Shown here in pieces: positions 4,691 through 9,417 of a stretch of DNA of 9,417 bases. Every line of letters starts with the position of its first letter. Within the stretch, counting starts at the first letter, position 1. The notes under the pieces are model-generated. The model was not told the DNA's origin. It saw nothing but the letters and a program-made list of their open reading frames with translations, and made no database searches. This DNA comes from Synergistaceae bacterium. Its GTDB lineage: Bacteria; Synergistota; Synergistia; Synergistales; Aminobacteriaceae. Location: the NCBI GenBank assembly GCA_017475805.1, contig JAFVEW010000106.1, positions 1-9,417 on the forward strand. The letters run 5' to 3'. Position numbers and translations under genes: made by a program.

Positions 4691-7414
4691 TTGAAAAAAT
4701 TTAGCGCACTATTATATGCTGTAGTTTTGATAACTATAGCTCTTTTTGCGTCGGCAGCTCTTGCTGACACTTATGTTTACACCAACGAAAACGCAGAAGT
4801 CGGTATCCTTCAGGTCAGCGGCGACACGCTCACTCCCGGCAAGGCAAGCACGAGCAGTGCAGTCTTCAAAGCCAATTTAGGTAATCAGCTTAAAGTTTTC
4901 GGAAACAGCCAAGATTTCTCCGTTGCTTATCTCGGCGGCAAAAATGAGATCGTCGAAGTCAAAGCGAGCGGTGATGAAGTTGTTACGACTGGTGCGGCTT
5001 CCCTTAAACCCAATATCGGCGAAGTTAAGACTTTCGTGAAATCCGGCGACTATACGGTTGCTACGGGTGCGAATGGACTTTATGTCAGCCCTGACCTTGC
5101 TGCGGGTATTGCTGCTTTCACGAGCTCTGACACAACAGGCTTCAAAGCCGCCGCTCCTATGTCGAGTACGACAAGCCAATTCGCGACTGATCTTGCCGCT
5201 TTGAATACTGCTATCGGAAGTCTTGCTGCTGGGTGGCCTACACTTGGCGGCGATGTTCGCGCTTTCTTGACAGCTCTTAACGGCAGTGAAGCTTGGGAAG
5301 CCGGCAAGGGCGTAAACGTTGTTTTCGCATTAAACGCTTTATTGAAAAAAACAGGTGACATTACAAGCGCAACCGGCAACGCTTTGACCCTTAATCCAAA
5401 GGGTGCTCTTTCGTTCGCAACAAGAGCAGGCGACACTAAGGCCACGACTGTCACGTTTAGCGGCGCGTTCACCGGCCTTACAACTCTCGGCTCGAATTTC
5501 TATCTTGCGAGTGCTAACGGCGTCAGCTCCGGCGTAAGCACGCTTGCCATGATCAAAGGCTTCGAAGAGGCCGCTAAAGTTCAGCAGGCATTGCTTGACC
5601 TTCAAAACCTCCTTGCGCCTTTGACGACAAAAATGCAGGCACTTCTCGATGTTCTTGCAATTACTGCCATTGACGCTGGCGATGTACTCTCAGATGCAGG
5701 TGCTACAGCATTTGCCGAAGGGACAAAAGAAACATCACTCACGAACCTAGTTGCGTTAGCTGGCTATGCCGCCATTTTGAATAAGGCGACGAACCCCGCA
5801 GCATTTTCGCCCACTGCTGATGCTGGCGCAACGTCTTTAGGAGCTTCACTCGCAGGTTTGAAAACGTTGTCTGCTATTTTGGTAAATCCTACAACATCAT
5901 ACATCACGACAAATGTTACTGACGCTGCAACATATCTTGCAGACGTAGTCGCTACCGCCACTAATTTGGCAAAACCACTTATCCTTGCTGAGGATGGTTC
6001 CAACCTTAACGATGATAAAGCCGGTGCGCTGGCTATAGCTGCACTTGCTGACGGAGACTTAGATTTAACGGTTGAGGTTCTGAGCGCAATGAAATCAGCA
6101 GCAAAGGCGTGGGCAACGTTAGTAGGTGTCGTCAATCCTAAAGCTTTAATCAATGCGAAGGCCACCGCCGCTTGGACAACATTCGAGAGTGCAACGACTG
6201 TTGCCAGCGCCGCTGCCGTATTGAAGGATATTGACGATGCAGCAACCGACGCTGCCACTACACCGACTACTGCGACTGTAGCAATGAAGAATGCGGTTGC
6301 GTCACCAGTACATTTAGTCAATAAAGATAATTTAGCGACCAACCAGAAAGCCTTAGCAGCCTTCACAGCAGGCGCAGAAGTAACAGACACCGCGAAATTT
6401 GCAGACGCACTTAAGGCGTTCCACGAGGCCGCCGCCGATGACGGAGCTGGTTTATCTGGTGTAGCCGGAGCACTCGATGATTTAGCGAAAGATTTGAAGG
6501 CCGAAGCATTCGCAAGCGGCAATGTAGAAGCAATCGCAGCCGATGAAGCCAACAGCAAAATCTACATGTACGCAGATAAGAAAGTATACGTACAGGCTCT
6601 CACCGATACGAAATCAACCGACATCACCGGCGACACGGCATTATCATTCACAACGACAACAAAATCGCTTGACATGGTCGCCAGCGGAAAATATTTGTCA
6701 ATCATCGATGACGAGGGACTTTCAGTCTTTGATGTCAGCGGAACGACAATGAAGCAGATCGGCGAGAAACAGGCCGGAATCGTATCAGTCGCAAGATTAA
6801 CCGCAACACTTGGCGGCGACAATCCAGACCCGAAACCGGAACCGACACCGACAGTATCACCGGTTGTAGATTTCTCAGGACTTGACGCAGACGTTCAGAC
6901 TAATATCCGCTCATCAGTCGGCGCGGAAGAGGCAAGCTATTTCCTTACATCGGCCGATGTATCAACGGACACGTTGCCTGCCTCAGCAAGCGAAAAGGTA
7001 ACCGCCGCAATCAACGCCAGCAGTGCAATGGGCGGCAAAGACGCGAAGACAATCACGCCTGTTACAACCTTCAAAGCCCTCAAGGACGGCTTCATTGTAC
7101 TCGACACACCGAAATATGACCCCGCGAAGTACGCAGTATTCTTCATCGACGAATCGCTCTTAGCAGCGGCCGCCAACGGAGTGAACGAAGCGGTACTCAT
7201 GGACGATAAAGGCAATCCTTGCGAAGACGGCGAAACATCAGCTTACATCGGCGCAGGCGAACTTACAGCAGGCCAAACCTACACGCTCTACGCAGCTGAG
7301 AAAGACTCCGGCGGAAATAACACCGGCAGCGGCTCAAGCTCAGGCGGATGCAACGCAGGCTTTGCAGGTATCGCAGCTCTTGCAGCACTTGCTTTAATCA
7401 AAAAGAGCAAATAA
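4691..7414 (+). CDS. Large Ala-rich secreted protein with Synergist-CTERM-type sorting signal
   Basis: I do not recognise a catalytic family. The 907 residues read as follows. Residues 1-25 are a signal peptide (KKF, hydrophobic core, ALADT cleavage region). Residues ~26-150 are Gly/Val/Thr-rich and look like beta strands, with sensor-like phrases such as GNSQDFSVAYLGG and TGANGLYVS. Residues ~150-620 are mostly Ala/Leu/Lys/Asp-rich and probably helical, with a short Gly/Thr beta-like stretch near 220-285. Residues ~620-705 return to strand-like repeats (ANSKIYMYADKKVYV, DEGLSVFDVSG), so a propeller-like fold may be interrupted by a helical insertion. Next are a Pro-rich linker at ~708-727 (PDPKPEPTPT), a ~145-residue domain, a Gly/Ser linker, GGCNAGF with Cys887, a membrane segment (~889-903) and KKSK. 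This tripartite end marks export and surface sorting by a dedicated processing system. It has its own promoter and terminator, so it is a single-gene unit. A structural or adhesive envelope role is a guess. Confidence 0.85.
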   Translation: MKKFSALLYAVVLITIALFASAALADTYVYTNENAEVGILQVSGDTLTPGKASTSSAVFKANLGNQLKVFGNSQDFSVAYLGGKNEIVEVKASGDEVVTTGAASLKPNIGEVKTFVKSGDYTVATGANGLYVSPDLAAGIAAFTSSDTTGFKAAAPMSSTTSQFATDLAALNTAIGSLAAGWPTLGGDVRAFLTALNGSEAWEAGKGVNVVFALNALLKKTGDITSATGNALTLNPKGALSFATRAGDTKATTVTFSGAFTGLTTLGSNFYLASANGVSSGVSTLAMIKGFEEAAKVQQALLDLQNLLAPLTTKMQALLDVLAITAIDAGDVLSDAGATAFAEGTKETSLTNLVALAGYAAILNKATNPAAFSPTADAGATSLGASLAGLKTLSAILVNPTTSYITTNVTDAATYLADVVATATNLAKPLILAEDGSNLNDDKAGALAIAALADGDLDLTVEVLSAMKSAAKAWATLVGVVNPKALINAKATAAWTTFESATTVASAAAVLKDIDDAATDAATTPTTATVAMKNAVASPVHLVNKDNLATNQKALAAFTAGAEVTDTAKFADALKAFHEAAADDGAGLSGVAGALDDLAKDLKAEAFASGNVEAIAADEANSKIYMYADKKVYVQALTDTKSTDITGDTALSFTTTTKSLDMVASGKYLSIIDDEGLSVFDVSGTTMKQIGEKQAGIVSVARLTATLGGDNPDPKPEPTPTVSPVVDFSGLDADVQTNIRSSVGAEEASYFLTSADVSTDTLPASASEKVTAAINASSAMGGKDAKTITPVTTFKALKDGFIVLDTPKYDPAKYAVFFIDESLLAAAANGVNEAVLMDDKGNPCEDGETSAYIGAGELTAGQTYTLYAAEKDSGGNNTGSGSSSGGCNAGFAGIAALAALALIKKSK

Positions 7415-7455
7415 TCAACGGGAAAGTTTTTACTAACAACCCCAAAATAGTTTAT

Positions 7456-7493
7456 AAAGTCAGTCGTTCCTGAAAAGGGCGGCTGATTTTTTT
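7456..7493 (+). terminator. Intrinsic terminator after the surface-protein gene
   Basis: The stem TCAGTCGTTC (7460-7469) pairs with GGGCGGCTGA (7477-7486), using G-T wobbles and a seven-base loop, and is followed by seven T residues (7487-7493). AAAG (7456-7459) can extend the stem into the T run. It starts 42 nt after the stop and separates this gene from the tandem family. Confidence 0.9.
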
Positions 7494-7497
7494 AATG

Positions 7498-7531
7498 CAA
7501 GTAGGAATTAGGAGGTAGGAAGTAGGAAGTT
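7498..7531 (+). repeat. Heptamer-type intergenic repeat, right copy
   Basis: The right copy is made of words like TAGGAAT, TAGGAGG, TAGGAAG and TAGGAAG. It matches the reverse complement of 4543-4576 at 31 of 34 positions. It sits just after the terminator and 5 bp before the -10 candidate of the coiled-coil genes, so any -35 region for that promoter would lie inside the repeat. Confidence 0.75.
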
Positions 7532-7536
7532 TTAGG

Positions 7537-7542
7537 TATAAT
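7537..7542 (+). promoter_or_regulatory. -10 box (TATAAT) candidate for the coiled-coil gene cluster
   Basis: A consensus TATAAT lies 31 nt before the first ATG of the cluster, after a terminator, where a promoter is expected. No recognisable -35 box exists at 16-18 bp spacing; that position falls in the TAGGAAG-type repeat. Either an activator is needed or the repeat supplies the contact. Confidence 0.45.
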
Positions 7543-7573
7543 TAAAAAGAAAAATAAGGGGAGGTTTTGGAAC

Positions 7574-8194
7574 ATGAAAAAAATTTTAACAGCTTTAATA
7601 ATAATATTAACTTTATCGTCAACAAGTTTAGCAGCGAGCGAAGATATTTATGTTAGGCAAGACGTTTTTGATGCGAAGATGGAAGTGTTATTTACGAGGC
7701 TTGACGCAAAAATTGATTCATTAGGCGCAGACATGGATAAAAAGATTGCGAGGCTCGATGCAAAGATCTACGCGTGGGGAGCTGAGACTGACAAGAAAAT
7801 CGCAAGACTCGATGCGAAAATCGATTCGGCGGTTTCACAGCTTGACAAGAAGATTGATACGTTAGGTGCTGATGTGGATAAGAAAATCATGGGGCTTGAC
7901 GCAAAAATTGATACATCGGTTGGCGAGCTAAGGGGCGACATAAAAGCCCTGTCTGCGCGCGTGGACAGCTTGGATAAGCGCGTTGACCACGCAAATACGT
8001 TTTTATATTACTTGCTCGTTCTGCTTGGCGTATTGCTGGTTTTGCCGTTTGTGAACAGGTGGCTCGACAATAAGAAAGAACGAGAAGAGAACGTAAGGGC
8101 TCAAAATCAGCCGTTTACGCTTGATGATGTACGCCGCTTAATTGAAGAGAATAATGCAAAATTAGCGACGATGTTCGAGCCAAAAGCCGCTTAA
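7574..8194 (+). CDS. Signal-anchored coiled-coil repeat protein, paralogue 1
   Basis: No known family is recognised. The 206 residues comprise: a signal peptide (1 to ~21, ending SLAAS); a conserved block EDIYVRQDVFDAKMEVLFT (23-41); a charged coiled coil of 18-residue units of the type RLDAKIDSLGADMDKKIA (from residue 42, two regular units plus degenerate ones to ~113); a second coiled stretch with SLDKRVDHAN (132-141); one membrane helix (~142-161); and a 45-residue tail with NRWLDNKKERE and FTLDDVRRLIEENNAKLATMF. The hydrophobic spacing 4-3-4-4-3 fits a heptad plus hendecad coiled coil. The Lys/Arg-rich side after the helix predicts a cytoplasmic tail and a periplasmic coil. The layout resembles Borrelia Bdr proteins (KID repeats, C-terminal membrane helix) but has a signal peptide; this is probably analogy rather than homology. 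Unit 2 has Tyr for Asp in KID. Confidence 0.85.
   Translation: MKKILTALIIILTLSSTSLAASEDIYVRQDVFDAKMEVLFTRLDAKIDSLGADMDKKIARLDAKIYAWGAETDKKIARLDAKIDSAVSQLDKKIDTLGADVDKKIMGLDAKIDTSVGELRGDIKALSARVDSLDKRVDHANTFLYYLLVLLGVLLVLPFVNRWLDNKKEREENVRAQNQPFTLDDVRRLIEENNAKLATMFEPKAA
7697..7912 (+). repeat. 54-bp tandem repeats coding 18-residue coiled-coil units (paralogue 1)
   Basis: Regular units lie at 7697-7750 (SLGADMD type) and 7751-7804 (AWGAETD type). A variant follows at 7805-7858, then an 11-residue fragment and a final partial unit (7892-7912). The first unit is chimeric: its first 20 bases equal the head of the AWGAETD-type first unit of paralogue 2, and the rest equals the SLGADMD type. Confidence 0.85.
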
Positions 8195-8218
8195 GAAAAT
8201 ATAGGGGAGGCTTTTGAC

Positions 8219-8878
8219 ATGAGAAAAATTTTAGTAGCGTTAATAATCATATTATCTTTATCATCAACAAGTTTAGCAGCGAGCGAAGATATTTATGTCA
8301 GGCAAGACGTTTTTGACGCCAAAATGGAAGTGTTATTTACGAGGCTTGACGCAAAAATTGACGCATGGGGAGCTGAAACGGACAAGAAAATAGCAAGACT
8401 CGACGCGAAGATCGATTCATTAGGCGCAGACATGGACAAAAAGATTGCGAGGCTCGATGCAAAGATCGACGCGTGGGGAGCTGAGACTGACAAGAAAATA
8501 GCAAGACTCGATGCGAAAATCGATTCGTTAGGCGCGGACATGGACAAAAAAATTGAGAGGCTTGATGTTAAGATCGACTCAGCAATCGGGGAATTAAGGA
8601 ATGAAATGAAAAACGAGATCGGTGAATTAAAAGTCTCGAACGGAGAAATCAGGGGCGATATAAAGGCCTTAGACGCGAGAGTCAGCAATATTGAGAATAA
8701 TGTTTCTTGGTGGATAGGCGGCTTGACATTATTTCTCACCGGCTTAGCGTTAGTCCCGTTAGTATGGACAATCGTTGAAAAACTCCGCAAGCCTTTATTT
8801 TCGCTTGAAGATGTCCGCCGTTTAATCGAAGAGAATAATGCAAAATTAACAACGATGTTCGCGCCGAGAGCCGCTTAA
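8219..8878 (+). CDS. Signal-anchored coiled-coil repeat protein, paralogue 2 (different membrane module)
   Basis: This 219-residue paralogue shares the signal peptide, the EDIYVRQDVFDAKMEVLFTR block and the coiled-coil units with its neighbours. It carries four full 18-residue units alternating AWGAETD and SLGADMD types (residues 42-113), then RLDVKID and a linker with GELRNEMKNEIGELKVSNGE (~124-143). The juxtamembrane and membrane part differs from the other two: NIENNVSWWIGGLTLFLTGL and onward (~157-186) replaces HANTFLYYLLVLLGVLLVLP. The tail returns to the shared form, FSLEDVRRLIEENNAKLTTMF, ending PRAA. This points to replacement of a cassette between conserved flanks, or to older divergence with flanks homogenised. 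Ribosome binding site AGGGGAGG lies 8 nt before the ATG. It is predicted to sit in the inner membrane with a periplasmic coil; function unknown. Confidence 0.85.
   Translation: MRKILVALIIILSLSSTSLAASEDIYVRQDVFDAKMEVLFTRLDAKIDAWGAETDKKIARLDAKIDSLGADMDKKIARLDAKIDAWGAETDKKIARLDAKIDSLGADMDKKIERLDVKIDSAIGELRNEMKNEIGELKVSNGEIRGDIKALDARVSNIENNVSWWIGGLTLFLTGLALVPLVWTIVEKLRKPLFSLEDVRRLIEENNAKLTTMFAPRAA
8342..8578 (+). repeat. 54-bp tandem repeats, A-S-A-S order (paralogue 2)
   Basis: Units: 8342-8395 (A, AWGAETD), 8396-8449 (S, SLGADMD), 8450-8503 (A), 8504-8557 (S), plus partial RLDVKID (8558-8578). The two A units encode the same peptide but differ at 7 of 54 bases. The two S units differ at 6, only one of which changes an amino acid. 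The A-S pair is therefore a 108-bp higher-order unit, duplicated some time ago and held at the protein level. Confidence 0.9.
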
Positions 8879-8901
8879 GAAAATAAGGGGAGGTTTTTGA
8901 C

Positions 8902-9417
8902 ATGAGAAAAATTTTAATAGCATTAACGATGATGATAGCTTTGTCATCCGTGAGCTACGGAGCGAGCGAAGATATTTACGTTAGGCAAGACGTTTTTGAC
9001 GCGAAGATGGAAGTGTTATTTACGAGGCTTGACGCAAAAATTGACGCATGGGGAGCTGAGACTGATAAGAAGATCGCAAGACTCGATGCGAAAATCGATT
9101 CATTAGGTGCGGACATGGACAAAAAGATTGCGAGGCTCGACGCAAAGATCGACGCGTTAGGTGCTGACGTAGATAGTAAAATCGCAAGACTCGATGCGAA
9201 AATCGATTCAACTGTAGGCGAATTAAAAGCCGATATCGGCGGTATAAAGGGCGATATAAAAGCCTTGTCGGCGCACATGGAAGGCTTCGATAAGCGCATG
9301 GAATCTATGGATAAACGAATTGATCACGCGAACACATTTTTATACTACTTGCTCGTTCTGCTTGGCGTACTGCTGGTGTTGCCGTTTGTGAACAGGTGGC
9401 TCGACAATAAGAAAGAA
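8902..9417 (+). CDS. Signal-anchored coiled-coil repeat protein, paralogue 3 (3' end outside window)
   Basis: The frame is open from ATG 8902 to the window end (172 codons), preceded by AAGGGGAGGT 7 nt upstream. The signal peptide differs slightly from the others (TMMIALSSVSYGAS). The EDIYVRQDVFDAKMEVLFTR block follows, then units of A type (42-59), S type (60-77) and a variant DALGADVDSKIA (78-95), then RLDAKIDSTVGELKAD. The next stretch has two DKR motifs (FDKRMESMDKRIDHAN, 129-144), one more than paralogue 1. The membrane helix (~145-164) and NRWLDNKKE match paralogue 1 almost exactly, also at the DNA level. By comparison, about 40 more residues with the DVRRLIEENNAKL tail are expected past the edge. 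Function unknown; same predicted topology as its neighbours. Confidence 0.85.
   Translation, partial: MRKILIALTMMIALSSVSYGASEDIYVRQDVFDAKMEVLFTRLDAKIDAWGAETDKKIARLDAKIDSLGADMDKKIARLDAKIDALGADVDSKIARLDAKIDSTVGELKADIGGIKGDIKALSAHMEGFDKRMESMDKRIDHANTFLYYLLVLLGVLLVLPFVNRWLDNKKE
9025..9207 (+). repeat. 54-bp tandem repeats (paralogue 3)
   Basis: Units: 9025-9078 (A type), 9079-9132 (S type), 9133-9186 (S-like variant DALGADVDSKIA) and partial RLDAKID (9187-9207). The first unit differs from the first unit of paralogue 2 at 5 of 54 bases, so the leading units correspond by position. Confidence 0.85.

Larger units (their letters stand above)
7551..9417 (+). repeat. Tandem gene duplication, three copies (periods ~645 and 683 bp)
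   Basis: Three paralogous genes follow each other head to tail with gaps of 24 and 23 nt. The duplicated unit includes the ribosome binding site: an A/T stretch, then AGGGGAGG, lies 7-8 nt before each ATG, and the first two genes end with the same GCCGCTTAAGAAAATA. The third copy runs off the window, so the array may continue. The short gaps and lack of internal terminators suggest one transcript. Confidence 0.85.

Noticed and set aside
5764..6558. Long minus-strand open frame (264 codons) opposite the surface-protein gene
   Set aside because: It is Ala/Ser/Val-rich in the way expected from reading an Ala-rich gene backwards, and lacks a recognisable domain. The + strand frame has signal peptide, sorting signal, promoter and terminator.
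4543..7531. Composite transposon or insertion sequence bounded by the inverted repeats
   Set aside because: No transposase or recombinase lies inside, no target-site duplication is visible, and the repeat is short and of low complexity.
8214..8219. TTGACA just before the start of paralogue 2 (and at the same place before paralogue 3) as a -35 box
   Set aside because: It overlaps the ribosome binding site spacer and ATG, and transcription from it would start inside the coding sequence.
7697..9207. CRISPR-like array
   Set aside because: The 54-bp repeats are contiguous, in frame and coding, without unique spacers; no cas genes are present.

Overview
The window looks like a chromosomal segment of a diderm bacterium, most likely a member of the Synergistota (Synergistaceae). 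The main clue is the C-terminus of the 907-residue secreted protein. It ends in a Gly/Ser stretch, a GGCNAGF motif, a short Ala/Leu membrane segment and a Lys-rich tail, which is how I recall the Synergist-CTERM sorting signal. The AT-rich codon use and an archaeal-type proline--tRNA ligase fit but do not prove this. No database search was possible.

Layout. Positions 1-2890 (+) hold a compact run of three genes with 6-nt gaps: the 3' part of proS, a comB-family phosphosulfolactate phosphatase gene, and larC for the nickel-pincer cofactor. Positions 2835-4386 (-) hold rfbC-rfbB, two steps of dTDP-L-rhamnose synthesis. The 3' end of rfbB overlaps the 3' end of larC by 56 bp. A 304-bp divergent intergenic region (4387-4690) carries an extended -10 promoter, two competing hairpins, a heptamer-type repeat, a strong TTGACA-17-TATTAT promoter and a 5'-leader hairpin. 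Next comes a TTG-initiated gene (4691-7414) for a large alanine-rich secreted protein, closed by a clear intrinsic terminator. A second, inverted copy of the heptamer repeat follows. From 7574 to the window end there are three tandem paralogues, the last cut by the window edge. Each encodes a signal peptide, a coiled coil of 18-residue repeats containing KID and one membrane helix; the two complete ones end in a near-identical cytoplasmic tail.

How the genes may work together. proS-comB-larC looks like a housekeeping/cofactor operon grouped by convenience. The right half is envelope-oriented: rhamnose precursor enzymes, a sorted surface protein, and membrane-anchored periplasmic coiled coils. 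The tandem family is the most unusual part. Its 54-bp repeats show traces of unit gain or loss, sequence sharing between copies, and replacement of the membrane module in the middle copy. A scattered TAGGAAG-like repeat occurs three times: twice intergenic, and once inside the comB reading frame, where it appears to encode part of a C-terminal extension.
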